Assembly (NCBI GenBank): GCA_964035795.1
Contig: OZ038324.1
Span: forward strand, 10,326,772 to 10,390,771
Source: Pterobdella sp. o SKG-2022
Lineage: Eukaryota > Annelida > Clitellata > Hirudinida > Piscicolidae
DNA length: 64,000 nucleotides
Direction: 5' to 3'
Below the pieces are notes generated by a model that searched no databases, had not been told where the DNA came from, and worked only from the letters and a program-made list of their open reading frames with translations. This document shows, in pieces, positions 33,726 through 45,349 of the stretch; position 1 is the stretch's first letter; the number at the start of each line of letters is the position of its first letter. The translations under genes and the position numbers were made by a program.

Positions 33726-34619
33726 ATGAGTGAAGCCGAACTGAAACAAGCTTTGTCTGAATGCTTTGACCAGATCGACAAGGACAAGAGTGGCACTCTG
33801 GACTCCACGGTAATACCATCTGTTTAGAGATAATATTAAATTCATGAATATTCATCGCCGATTGTGAATGTTCTTTCGATCATCATCATCCTCATCATCA
33901 TCGTTTAGCGTCTCACCCAAAAATTCACGAGGACGAAACAAATATGACGACAAATAAAGATGAATATGATGATAAGGGAAGCAAGCACCCATAACGATGA
34001 TAACACTGATAAATAAAAGCAAATAGATGGTTGAGTTGAATGCTCATGAATGTAATACAAAGCATGATGAATACCGCAACAGGAGATCTTCGAAGTGCTG
34101 AAGCAGTTCAACGACAGTGCCCACTGCAAATGCAAGAAGTCCCCTGGGGACCTCAAGAAAGATGTCGATGTATGACTTTTTATGTTTCAACGTTCAGTTT
34201 GGGGTATTTTAATTATATTACATTTATTATTATTATTATGTAAGTTTATTGCATATATTATGATTGTTTTTATTTGAACCATCAGCTACCCTTACCCAAC
34301 ACCACCATCCATCCTTCCCCATCACCATACACTCTTCCCAATCACCACCATCCACCCTTCCTTACCATCATCAACACTTCTCCACCACCATCCACCCTTC
34401 CTTACCATCATACACCCTCCCCAATCACCATCATCCACACTTCTCCACCACCATCCACCCTTCTCCACCACCATACACCCTTCCCAATCACCACCATCCA
34501 CCCTTCCTCACCACTACCCACTGCACCGACAGGACTTCATAAAGGAGGTTGATAAAAACAAGGACAACAAGATCGCCAAAGATGAGTTCCTCAGCTTTTT
34601 CATCAAGCTCCTCACATAA
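33726..34619 (+). CDS. small two-EF-hand calcium-binding protein, 85 aa
   Basis: Exons 33726-33809, 34083-34169 and 34533-34619, all phase 0. EF-hand 1 loop 'DKDKSGTLDSTE' has the canonical pattern, with Gly at position 6 and Glu at 12. EF-hand 2 loop 'DKNKDNKIAKDE' has Asn instead of Gly at 6 but keeps Glu at 12. The linker is Lys/Cys-rich ('HCKCKKSPGDLKKD'). Size and layout resemble the small (8-10 kDa) soluble calcium-binding proteins of invertebrates or a calmodulin half. There is no signal peptide, so it is cytosolic. The intron phases and the ATG just after an acceptor fit a gene with a 5' UTR exon. Intron 2 contains a CCACCATCC minisatellite (about 34290-34510). Confidence 0.92.
34290..34512. 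repeat. CCACCATCCACCCTTCC-type minisatellite
   Basis: Irregular tandem copies of 'ccaccatccacccttc' and 'catacacccttcccaatcac' in the second intron of the EF-hand gene. The 92-aa ORFs in two frames are artefacts. Confidence 0.75.
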
Positions 34620-35495
34620 ACTACTGGTTCATTCACTTATTTGTTTACTTGTATATTGATTTGGTTTGTAAATGGTACGTTGTGTTTATAAGAGATGTGT
34701 TATTTACATAGAAGCATTTTTTGATATATTTATATATTTATTTTACATACATTCAATAATTTTAAAATGTAGAGACTTCACATGTGCAAGTCATTAAAAT
34801 ACATTTGAAGTGGTTTAAAGTTCTACATTTGAAAAAGTTTCAAGATTATTATCTTTGAATTTATTATAGTTTATTTCTTTCATAATTAATTAATAAATAA
34901 AAATAATAAAATAAATATTGAAATTACAGCTCCCAAGGCAGAATTACACAGTTTATGTGGAAGAATTTTATATTTGTTTAATATTCAAATATTTCCAAAT
35001 TTTGATGCACTTTCTGCATTTTTTGTTTTATAATGAGAAGTTTAAAATAAATTAAATCTAAATCTCTCGCCAATTTTTTTTCGAAAGATGAAAAATATGC
35101 CAGCATGAATTTGATGTTTGAAAACCAAGAAACATAATAGACTTTGAACTTGAAAATGAAAAATATTAATGATATTCGAAAAAACATAATATTATTAAAA
35201 TGGAAAGAATAATAATTTAATTTAAAAAACGCAATATAGAAAAAAATAGTCAGAAAATTGAATTTTCAAATCTTAACTTCAAATCGTAAACCTAATAAAA
35301 CAAGGCGGTAAACAATTCTAATAAATTTACTTTTAAAGCTTTAGATCCACTTTTTATTCACAAGTTCTCTAAAGTTTGATGTAAAACGATGCAAGTTATT
35401 CTTGTTCAGACAAACTTTCATTCAAGTTTTAAATATAATTTTTCAATAAAATTTTAACTTAAATCAGTTTTTTAATTCTGAAAATACATTAAGTG
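34620..35495. other. intergenic between EF-hand gene and TRUB2
   Basis: AT-rich; several AATAAA-like hexamers near 34885-34915 could serve as poly(A) signals of the EF-hand gene. No coding exon or TATA box recognised. Confidence 0.5.
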
Positions 35496-38400
35496 ATGGA
35501 TCAAGCATACAAATTGTACCGTTTAATGAACGGTGTCTTTCCCATATACAAACCTCCAAACAAAAGCATGAGATCAGTGACTGACTTCATCAGTATAAAC
35601 CTTGCCAGGGGTATGTCTTTCTTTTCTCTCAAGCTGAATTCAAACATCAAAATAATTAATAATAAGTTTATGAAGATTTATTAAAATTATTTTCAATAGC
35701 AAAATAACTTTTTAAAATTCTAAAACATTCTAATTTAAATCTCAATTATGCATTGTTTTCTGAATCACTTCATAGCACTGAATGCCCTGCAATGCCGACC
35801 TATAAGGAATCGCCTGCTTCTCAGCAACGAATCAAATGGAACATCTTTGATCTCTGTACCTGATCTTTCTGACCACCCTCTTGGTATTCATCTACACAAA
35901 AATAATTAAGTTCCAACTATGTTTATATAATCAGATAACTATGTTTATATAATTAGATAACTATGTTTATATAATCAGATAACTCTTTGAATAATTTTAC
36001 AACTACATCTGCTCACACACAGCTACACACCACATCTACTTTCACCCATACCAGTGGTAGGTCCCAGGTACAACACAGACCACTTCAAAATCGTTCCCAT
36101 TGATGCACTCACTTCATTTGCTTCTGGAGTCACTGGTCAATTGTTTTTATATTCATCTTCACATTAACAAATATTTTACCTTGATTTTCATTTGTATAAT
36201 TAACATTTCTATTACTGCATGTTCTTCATACTTCTATATAAATTCACTCTTAAACCAGCTTCCTCATCACACCAATTTGACATTCAATCCAGTACTGGCA
36301 TTAAATGGAGGACGACAATTCATATCTGATGTCTACAATGCCAAGCTCATGAGGGTTGGCATATATGATTTGATAACAATAATGACACTAAATAACCTTG
36401 TTATATAACCAAATGAGCATTTAATATTTTCCCCTTATTCTGGTTGCCATCATCATTGTCATAATTTCACTAACCATGCTGACTTACAGGTGTACCACAT
36501 CAAGGCTATGCTGGGCAGGGCGACCCTGGACCACAAGGTCACAGGCAAGGTCATGCAGACTTCCAACTACTGTGATTTTTTATTTTTGCCGTCATCGTTA
36601 TTGATCTCTTTGATTGGTTTTTATTTTGGCTATTTGTTATATTGTTTTTGTTTTCGCTAGCATTAAAATTAGTGTTATTATCAGAACTAGAATATTCTAA
36701 TATTAAATATTATACTATTATTATTATAAAGCGCACGTGACCTCAACGAGGATGGAGAGGGTGCTGAGTGCTGTGCAGGCTGGCCACCACAGGAGCATGC
36801 TCATGTGAGATAAAATTATAATCATTATTATTATTATTATTAGTGTCATTTCTTAAAATTTTATTGAACAGAGCTTCAGGAGTAGATCCCCAATCCCAAG
36901 AAGCATATGACTTGGCTGTGAAAGGTGAGTAATAATAACCATGACAGCATAAAAATATAACACTAATAATGAGAACATAATTATTTTATTATTATTGTCA
37001 AAAGGCGCTATGAGGCCTTCAGCAGAACACAAGGGACCAGTGTTATATGCCATAAGGTGGGTAGGTGTCCAGGTGCGCCAATAACAATAATAACAACAAT
37101 AATCATAGCAATAATAATAATAAATATCAATAACAATAAAAAATGCAAGATTCTGTATACTGAAGTATAACTGAAAAGAGAATGTTATTTTTATAAGAAG
37201 AATATTCATATATATATATGTACTGAGTATCACGTCACCATTATGACCCATCATCCAGGTGCATTGAGTTCAAACCACCATCATTCACCCTCGGTTAGTA
37301 ACTGTTATCATCATCAACACCATTATCATCACCCCCACCATCAACCTCATCATCATCACTACCCCATATTACCACAGAAGTGCACTCGATAAACGAAACA
37401 AACCAGTACATTCTTAATCTTGTCCACAACATTGGTGCTGTTGTTTTGTTGTTCTTTGTTTTACTATGTAATTTCTTATATTATTTACAATATTTGTTCT
37501 AATATTTTTTGTTTTCTTTTTTTTTTGCTTCTTTAAAACAGGTCTTGAGCTCAAAAGCACTGCATATTGTACTCAACTCAGAAGAATCAGGTTTTTCATC
37601 TATCTATTTATCTATAATAATAATAATAATTAGATATTTATATAGCGCCTTTTACGCATCGTTTAAAGGCGCTCTGCTATGAACTGCTTAAAGAGGTAGG
37701 TTTTTAAATTTCTAAAAAAAAATAGGATAGGAAGAAGATTTAGGATAAGGAGGAAGAGAGTTCCGGAGAAGTGGACCAAAAAAAGAAAAAGTAGATTCAG
37801 CATTGGAGTGAGAGAGAGAGATAATGAAAAGTTGAGAACGAGTAGAGGACCGTAGGCCGTCACGTTTAGGAGGGAGTAAGAGGTTAGAAAGATAGGAAGG
37901 CGAGGTAGAGTAAGAAATTTTGTACATAAGAGTACAGATTTTGAAAGAAAAGCGAAAGTGAGGAGGTAGCCAGTGAAGATCGACAAGAGATGGAGAGATA
38001 TGGGAGAATTTAGGAGTATGAGAGACCAGGCGTGCAGCAGAGTTGAAAGTTTTAACTAGAGAGTAGAGAGTAGATTTAGGAAGATTAAAGTACAAAGAGT
38101 TGCAGTAATTAAGTCGAGAGAGAACAAGAGAACAGACAAGAATCTTAAGAAAGGCATCATCGATATAAGAAGAGATTTGTCTGATACGACATAAGTGAAA
38201 AAAACAAGAAGAAGCAACAAAGAGGATTTGAGGATTAAAAGAAAGAGAAAAATCGAGGAAAAAGCCAAGACAGCGAATAGTGGAGGAAGGATAGATAGTT
38301 AGGTCAGAATTTATAATGGGAGGGAGAGAGGAAGGAAGAGATTTAGACTTAGAAAGATAGATAAAATTAAATTTCGAGGGATTAAGTTTTAGATGCATGA

Positions 38401-40913
38401 AGTCGCTCCATGAGAGAATAGAAGAGAGACAGAGGCTAAGCCTATCAAGAGTAGAAGAAAGAGAAGAAAAAGGAAAAGAAGAGAAGATGTAGGTGTCGTC
38501 GGTAGCTGATTTTGAAAAGAGAAAGATTCGATAAGACAAGGGAGGTGAGAGGTATAAAGAATAAAGAGAAGAGGTTCAAGAACAGATCCCTGAGGAACAC
38601 CAAAAGGAACAGAGAGAGAAGAAGAAGAAGAGTTGTTAATAGAAACAGCGGAGGAACGGTTAGAAAGATAGGAGGTAAGCCAGGAAAGTGAGGAGCCGGA
38701 AATACCGAAAGAGGAGTTGAGATGCTGCAGTAAAAGTGAGTGGTCAACAGTATCAAAAGCAGAAGAGAAGTCAAGAGAAAGGAGAAGAGAAAGCTTACCA
38801 GAGTCGGAAGCTAAAAGAGCATCATTAGAAATTTTTAGAAGGCAGGTTTCAGTAGAGTGAGAGGGTCGAAAGCCGGATTGGGTAGGGGGTAGAAGATTGT
38901 TAGAAAGAAGAAAGTTTGAAAGTTGGAGGTAAATAGCTTTTTCGAGAATTTTGGAGAGAAACGAATGGTTAGAAATAGGACGGTAGTTGGAGATGTAGAA
39001 GGATCCACAGAAGGTTTTTTCAGTATTGGAGTAACGATAGATGATTTAAAGGAGGGGGGAAATTTAGAAGAAGCTAGAGAAAGGCTAATAAGATTGAAAA
39101 TAATGGGATAGAAGAAAGAGGAAAAATCATTAAGAATTTTTTGAAGAATAAGGTCAAGGGAGCAGGAAGATAAAGATACAGATTTGATGATGGAGATGAG
39201 GTCTGTGAAGGTGAAAAGTTAGAAAGAGAGACAGAGGCAAAAGGAGACGCTTGAGGAGTGTGAGATGATGAGCGATTAGTTCTAATAGAGAGAATCTTGT
39301 TGTGGAAATAGTCATGAAAATCTTGAGAAGAAAAAGGAGGAGGAGGGGATTGTTTGGAGAGAATGCGATTGAGATTTTGCCAACGAGAGGAAGAAGAGGA
39401 AGCAGAGTTGATGGAAGAAATAAAAAAATTTGAGTGTTTGGAGTGGAGAAGAGAGCGATAGGTTGATAGGTGAGAAAGCCAAAGAACATGAGAGGAAGAA
39501 GAGGGAGAGGAACGATAAGAACGTTCGAGCTTGCGTAAAGTACGTTTGGATGTGACGCGTTCACCATCAAACCAAGGAGCTTTGAAGGAGGAAAGATGGT
39601 AGGTAAAAGATTTAATGGGAAGAAGCACATTCAAAGTATTAGTGAGAAGAGAGTTTAGAGCAAGAACAAAGTCATCAAGATCAGTGAAAGAAGAAGAGTC
39701 AAAAGAAGAAGCCGAAAGAAGTTGGATGAAAAGTGTTTTGTTGAGTTGAGACCAAGAACGAGTAGATCCCTTGACAGTAGAGGAGAGTTTGTTGGGGCTG
39801 GCAGGGAAAGAAGTAGTGATCAGAAAAGGAGACTGGGTGAGCAAGAATACTAATGGATTTGATAAAGGATGATGTGATGAGAAAATCAATGGTGTTGCCG
39901 AGGAATGAGAGGGAAAGTGACAGTGTTGGGAAAGATTGAAAAGTTCAAGAAGTTCCAGAAATTTGTTAGTGTAGAAATTAGTTTTGATGTTAAATTGGAT
40001 GTTAAAGTCACCTACAATATAAAAAGGAAAGGAAAGAGTATATAAAAATTCAAGTAAGGCAGAGAAATCATTAATAAATGAAGAGAGAGAAGAAGAAGGA
40101 GGTCGATAAATAACAGCAATAAACAGGGTGAGAGTACCAAATTTAAAAGAAGAGACAAAGGATTCAAAAAATTTAAAATTAGGATGAGAAGTTTTAGAAG
40201 AGGAAAAGGTAGATTTGTAAAAAAGACAGATTCCTCCATAAGTGAAAAAAGAGGTAGAGAGGGGATTTTGAGAAGCACGAGCAAGTTCAAAAAAAGAATA
40301 AGAGGGAGGACAAGCAGAGATGAGAGAAGGAGAAGAAGCAGATTCATGCCAGGTCTCACTGAGAACTAGAAAGTCAAGGTTGGAGTCAGAAAGGAGCTTG
40401 AACACATGAATAAATTTGTTATTAAGAGATCTTATGTTAAGAAAAGATATATTAATGGATTTAAGAAGTTTAGAAGAGTTATGAGATGAGCTGAATGAAT
40501 TAGAATTGAGAAAAGAAGATTTAGATTTTAGGTGAGAAGAGGAGATAAGAGAGGAGTGAGGGAATGTAGAACTGGAGGAAGTAGAAGTAGTGGATGATGA
40601 AATACTATTGAGAACAGAAGAAGAAATACAAGATTTGAGATTGAAGAAGAAAACGCGCCGCCTGACAGTCCGAGGAGAGGGAGAAGAGAATTTAAAGAGA
40701 CTAAATAGAAAATCCCGAAAGCAGGGCATAGGTTCAGAGTAAATACGAGGAACAGAAGAGAAGAAGAAAGGAATTAAGGTTTTGTAGAAAAAATAATTAA
40801 ATAAACTAATGAAAACAAAAAATTGAAAATGAAATACCTTAAAAAGGAGAAAAAGCAGTTTATAGCAAAAACAAACCGATAGAACGGCTGCTAAAAGTGA
40901 ATCTATCTATCTG

Positions 40914-40989
<76 letters not shown>

Positions 40990-41313
40990 CCTATCTATCT
41001 ATCTATCTGTCTATCTATCTATCTATCTATCTGTCTATCTATCTATCTATCTATCTATCTACCCATCAACCCACTGTACAGATACGGCATGTATACATTG
41101 GAAGACTCCATAGTGCCCTTACAGACCAACGACCCACATGACGTCATCAACTGCTTGAATGCCAGCCGGGTGAACTTTTCCCAGTTCAAACACAATCCTT
41201 TGTTCGCTTATTTGCAAGATGATGATGATGGGGTGGGTGGAGAAGAAGAGGACGTAGGTAGTGTTGGAGGTAGAGGAGAAGAGGGTGTGGTGGGTGGAAA
41301 TGGTAGAGTGTAG
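35496..41313 (+). CDS. TRUB2: TRUB2-type pseudouridine synthase (mitochondrial), 332 aa
   Basis: TruB-family enzyme; human TRUB2 modifies mitochondrial mRNA and sits in mitochondrial RNA granules. Exons: 35496-35610, 35776-35883, 36055-36135, 36293-36354, 36490-36571, 36732-36804, 36872-36924, 37005-37056, 37259-37293, 37378-37434, 37542-37590, 41082-41313; every phase agrees and the length matches human TRUB2 (331 aa). Aligning blocks: '[15 protein letters not shown]', '[14 protein letters not shown]', '[19 protein letters not shown]', '[16 protein letters not shown]', '[17 protein letters not shown]', '[16 protein letters not shown]', '[19 protein letters not shown]', '[19 protein letters not shown]'. 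The tail is Asp/Glu/Gly-rich and not conserved. Odd: the residue aligned with the catalytic Asp (five before the Gly of ASG) is Thr; the nearest Asp is three residues earlier. The last intron holds a reverse-oriented LINE. Confidence 0.94.
35914..35982. repeat. three tandem copies of a 22-bp unit
   Basis: 'aactatgtttatataatcag' plus two bases, repeated three times in TRUB2 intron 2. Confidence 0.85.
37615..40895 (-). mobile_element. LINE of the CR1/L2-like group, decayed, inside TRUB2 intron 11
   Basis: Non-LTR retrotransposon, about 3.3 kb, antisense to TRUB2. An ORF of 551 aa (40729-39074) starts with a Ser-rich lead and carries an AP-type endonuclease: '[19 protein letters not shown]', '[13 protein letters not shown]', '[12 protein letters not shown]'. 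After frame breaks the reverse transcriptase continues: '[20 protein letters not shown]', '[20 protein letters not shown]', then, in another frame, 'ATDDTYIF' in place of the usual YADD box, and on to '[20 protein letters not shown]' and a C-terminal '[19 protein letters not shown]' type block (38539-37712). The 3' end shows a stem ('AGCGCC...GGCGCT'), 'TATATAAATATC' and an (ATT)n tail. Frameshifts and the changed catalytic box mean this copy is inactive. Confidence 0.9.
40898..41062. repeat. (CTAT)n microsatellite, about 40 units
   Basis: Nearly pure CTAT array with a few CTGT/CTAC variants, directly beside the 5' end of the LINE and 20 bases before the acceptor of the last TRUB2 exon. The Leu-Ser-Ile-Tyr ORF through it is an artefact that happens to join the true exon frame. 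Confidence 0.95.
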
Positions 41314-41336
41314 CTTGTGAGAAATTGTTTGCTGTA

Positions 41337-41342
41337 AATAAA
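41337..41342 (+). promoter_or_regulatory. AATAAA poly(A) signal of TRUB2
   Basis: 'ctgtaaataaacgtg' lies 24 bases after the TRUB2 stop codon, which implies a very short 3' UTR. Confidence 0.6.
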
Positions 41343-41584
41343 CGTGTTCAAAATCTTTGGAATTGTAAGCATGAACAGGCATATGAATTATGTTGCCTCT
41401 AAAACTTCAAAATGTATCTAAGTTTTATTAGGGCTTTACAATTCATAGAAACAGTGTTGTAATATCAGGTTAGTATCACCCCACCACTATATGCTGTGTG
41501 CAAGCCAAAAGTCATACATGATTTGTAGAATCACTAGACTACCCAGAGATAAAAAACATCTAACCCCTTCCTTTACGAATCAAG

Positions 41585-41825
41585 AAGTCTAGACTTTGCT
41601 GGGCATAGACACCTGGAGAGTATGAAACCATACCAGTGGCCCAAGCTGGTATGAGACTAACGTCGAAGGTATACGAGGTAAAGGAAGACTGAAAATGAGC
41701 TTGAAGCAAACTATTGAAAAGGATCTTGACAGACAAAGCTGGAAGCAAAAGTTAATGCTTTGAACGTTCAACCCCACTAATTTGGGACAGAAGTACTATA
41801 AACGTGAATCGTCATCATAAATGAT
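41585..41825 (+). mobile_element. decayed RTE-type retrotransposon 3' fragment
   Basis: Broken frames give 'LLGIDTWRV', then 'VEGIRGKGRLKMSLKQTIEK' and 'DLDRQSWKQK', followed by 'aatttgggacagaagtac' and 'gaatcgtcatcataa'. This resembles the C-terminal G-(x)-RGRG..W...I.KDL....W region and 3' end of RTE-class LINEs. Several stops and frame changes; inactive. Confidence 0.45.
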
Positions 41826-42218
41826 TCAAATTGGGCTTTTCATTTTGTGTTTAAAAATAAAACAACCTCAAAATGGTTAGTTTATTTGGAATCAAGCACT
41901 CATATTATTTATTTCAAATACCTGGGACATATTTAAACTTTTCATTTGTAATACTGATTATAATTATTATTGTTTTGATTATGTCCACAAAAATTATTCA
42001 CACATGACTGCACGAAAAGAATAAAAATATAGTCCTTATATTGTGCAAAAGTTAAAAAACAACATTATTTTACCACTACAAGTTGCAAAATTAATGGTGC
42101 TTATCTGGTGAGGTGAATAGTCAAGAGTACTTTGAAATTCTGTTAATATTTCTAACAAACGATAACAATAGCAAAAAGTCCCATTACTCACAAGCTGGCA
42201 TGCCACATTACCGTACCA

Positions 42219-45200
42219 TCACTCGAAAGGACACGTCTGATCACTCCCCTTGATGCAAGTACATTTCTCAATAAACATGAACTTTTTCTTGGTGCTTTTC
42301 TTCTCTTTGCCACACAACATCTCAACCTCCCTCGTCTCCTCTATTTCTGGACCGCAGCATCGTTTGCACTGAGCGCAGTATTTGATGTTGTAGACACTGG
42401 TACTTATGCAGTCTCCATGCTTCAGGTGGATTGGAGTCTTCATTGCCACTGTGGCTCTGCACCGTTTGCTCGAGTTCTGTGTGTTTCCAGCCTCCGATGA
42501 CAACTGGCACAAAAGTGAATGGAGATTTTTAAATCATGCTAAATAGAAAATTAAAGGTTAAAAATCACAAAGTTGATCAACATTCAATCAAGACCACTCA
42601 CATCAAGACTCATACCACACGGTCGAACTTTACAGATCCTGACTTCCTTTTCAGTCTGGCATTGAACGTTATCATTCGTCAACCTCACTGACTCGCCATA
42701 ACCACACGGCTTGTCACAGGCACTCCATTTAGCCACGTGCTTTTTGCAGCCGTTGTCGTTGTTGTCTGGGTTATGTGTGTGTATGTCTGAGTTGTGTGTT
42801 TTGTTCAAGTGGGACGCAATGTTTTCTTAACAAACACCAAAACATCACAACACCACAACACACAACATTACAACACCACAACACACAACACCACAACACA
42901 CAAAATCACAACACACAACATCACAACACACAACACCACAACACACAAAACCACACTAACAAGCTTGTCCAAATGGCTCGTCAGGGTTGAGGAGGTTGTG
43001 CGGGTGAGGGCAGACCCACTCTTTACAGCATCTGCCACCAATTTATAATTACTCCCATGAGTATTTTTGTCTTCTTTTTCAATAAATACAACTTTAACTG
43101 TCATATGATTCTTATGAAACCCTATATTATTTGTTACGTTATTATTATTACTCAAATTGGTAAAAGTAGTCTCATCCACCTGTTTTTGATGGCAACCAGT
43201 TGTGCGTCTTTGCAGTGGGTGGGGGAAGGTCTGCGAAGTTCTTGAGGACACAAGGTGGTGCAGGCGTACCTGGTGGTTGGGTGGTGGTTTGAGGTGTATT
43301 GGGTATTAATCATAGTGTACTGATTCCCAAGTTGTATTGGGTGTTAAACAGATGTTTTAGTGATTGTTATATGTTAGTTATGAACTTTTGTATTGTGAGA
43401 AATATTTTCAAATAGAATCTTTTAAAGTTTCGGGAGCTTGAAAATCTATCATACAAATAACGCCATAAAGCATGAAACATAGGTATGTAAAAATGTGAAA
43501 AGTTATTATATACGGTAGAAGAGATATAGAGAAGCTGGTGCTCAAATAACAATATCATCAAAAAAATCAAATCACTACAATGCATCCTCTCACTTGCCAT
43601 CCTGACAGTAACACTTCATGCTGCAGTTGAGGTTGACAGTGTCACCATCTTTCACCACTTTTGACTGGATGTTACAAGATCTGCCATTCTTCACTGCTCA
43701 TTGGGTGGTGGGAGTGTTGGGGGGGGGGTGAGTGGTGGTGGTGGTGGTGGTGGTGGTGGTGGTGGTGGTGGTGGTGGTTTTATGGGGTTCTTTTGTGAGT
43801 TTTTGTTCGTAACCACCTTTTGATTTGAAAAAAGCACCAGGTTAATGATAATGATTTTGAAACATATAATATTAGTTTAATTATGAGCGTCGAGGACTGA
43901 ATGTTTATATATGATTGCAACTGGGTTGATGGTGGCCATGAACTGCCCACCTTTGCAGATTCCCCTGTTGCCTCCATCCACCACCATCTCACAGTATAGG
44001 TCCTTTATCGTGTCACATTTCTCTTGCTGTGTGCACAGATCACCTGTGGTTTGTAGTGAGAGGGATGATGGTGAGAAGAGAATGGAAAAAGTGGAGAAGG
44101 TGATGGTGAGAAGAGAATGGAAAGAGTGGAAAAGGTGATAGTGAGAAGAGAATGGAAAAAATGGAGAAGGCTATGAAGTTTTTGGTTTTGTGTGTGTGAA
44201 ACCAGTCAGACAGATATCTAATAGTGGTCCATTTGTGTTGAGTTATGTCAGAAATTGATGGACAACTTATAAAAAGATTGCAGCAGAGGAAATATTGTTT
44301 AATGAAAAACACAGCAAATATACTTCAAAATGCAATAACAGTGTTATGTTGGGGCGATGGTGCAATTCAATGTGCAACTCGTGATCAAGTTTAGAATGAC
44401 AACACGCTTTTTTAGGATTTCTAAAAATAGATTAAGTGACAAAATATTTCTTGTATTATGAAATAAATTTAATTATTAGCAGCATGTGCATCCACCTCCA
44501 ATCATTTTTTAAAAAGTTTTTTGCCCCAAAGTTTGAAAATGTTTCTAAAAATTGGTAGAAAACACAAAACGGGTATAGTACCATGACTTGAGAATTTATG
44601 CTGTTGACGTTGACACCATTGACCTTTAACACGCATCATTGGCTTCTTAACTACCAATGAGAAAAGAAGAGAAAAAAATATCATCAAACAAAAAAAAAAA
44701 ATGGAAAAACGAAATAAAGACGAATAAATAACCTAAAAAACTAACAAAAAAACAAAAAAAAAACAAAAAGACAAAAAGACAAGCAGGCATAGACCCTGTT
44801 GTCTGGCACACATGGTGCAGCAGCCACAGCCATCTATGATCTCATTCACACCGTCCAAGCACCGCACTTCACTACACGGCTTACAAGGGTAGTCACACAA
44901 CTCCTTCTGCATCTAAGGTAGGTGGTTGAGAGAATGGGTAGACAAGAAAGAGAAGGTAGATAGATAAAGGTATAAAGTAGATAGAAAAAAAAAGAGAATG
45001 TAAGGAGGCAGATGAGGGAAGTAGATAAAGAAAGAGGTGTAAAGGATATGATTGCGTTTAGCAAGTATTTATAGCTGGTAGATAGATAAACTTCTGTTGA
45101 AAGTAGATTGATAACCACACTCACAAAACCACACAACATCACAAGTGCACAAACTTTTTTATCTGTGTACGGTGCTTGATTTTGCGGCATCATATCAAAA

Positions 45201-45349
45201 TTATTATAATTTTCATTTTTATTATCATTTTTGATGTTATTATAGCCCATATTGATTGAATTGTAGGTGTTGATGTTTTCGTTGAATGCATGGGAGATGT
45301 GGACCAAACAGGAAGTGATGAGGACGAGGAAAAGAACCATGTTTGTCAT
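42219..45349 (-). CDS. CCN: CCN family matricellular protein (IGFBP-VWC-TSP1-CTCK), 371 aa
   Basis: Secreted regulator that binds integrins, growth factors and matrix (family of CYR61, CTGF, NOV). Exons 5' to 3': 45349-45155, 44912-44795, 44043-43951, 43693-43594, 43269-43180, 43031-42961, 42765-42602, 42503-42219; all phases agree. Signal peptide 'MTNMVLFLVLITSCLVHISH', then an Asn-rich spacer of about 45 aa. IGFBP module: 'LCDYPCKPCSEVRCLDGVNE', 'DGCGCCTMCARQQ', 'CDTIKDLYCEMVVDGGN'. VWC: 'SCNIQSKVVKDGDTVNLNC', 'CTTLCPQELRRPSP', 'CCKEWVCPHP'. TSP1: 'WSACDKPCGYGESVRLTND', 'VRICKVRPC'. CTCK knot: 'CISTSVYNIKYCAQCKRCCG', 'FMFIEKCTC'. All four family modules are present in order. Which vertebrate CCN it matches cannot be said. 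Confidence 0.95.
42846..42955. repeat. ACAACACCACAACAC repeat
   Basis: Tandem 'acaacaccac' / 'acaacatcac' units within the CCN intron that separates the VWC and TSP1 exons. Confidence 0.85.
43733..43779. repeat. (GGT)n microsatellite
   Basis: About 14 pure GGT triplets in a CCN intron, close to the acceptor of the VWC exon at 43693. Confidence 0.9.
44060..44172. repeat. three tandem copies of a 36-bp unit
   Basis: 'gtgagaagagaatggaaaaa' plus 'gtggagaaggtgat', repeated three times with few changes, in the CCN intron upstream of exon 44043-43951. Confidence 0.8.

Larger units (their letters stand above)
41314..42218. other. intergenic between TRUB2 and CCN (convergent ends)
   Basis: Both flanking genes end here. 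Apart from the TRUB2 poly(A) signal and the RTE-like relic, I see only AT-rich sequence. Confidence 0.5.

Noticed and set aside
40897..41080. ORF reading Leu-Ser-Ile-Tyr repeats before the last TRUB2 exon
   Set aside because: (CTAT)n microsatellite; the true exon starts at 41082 after a normal acceptor.
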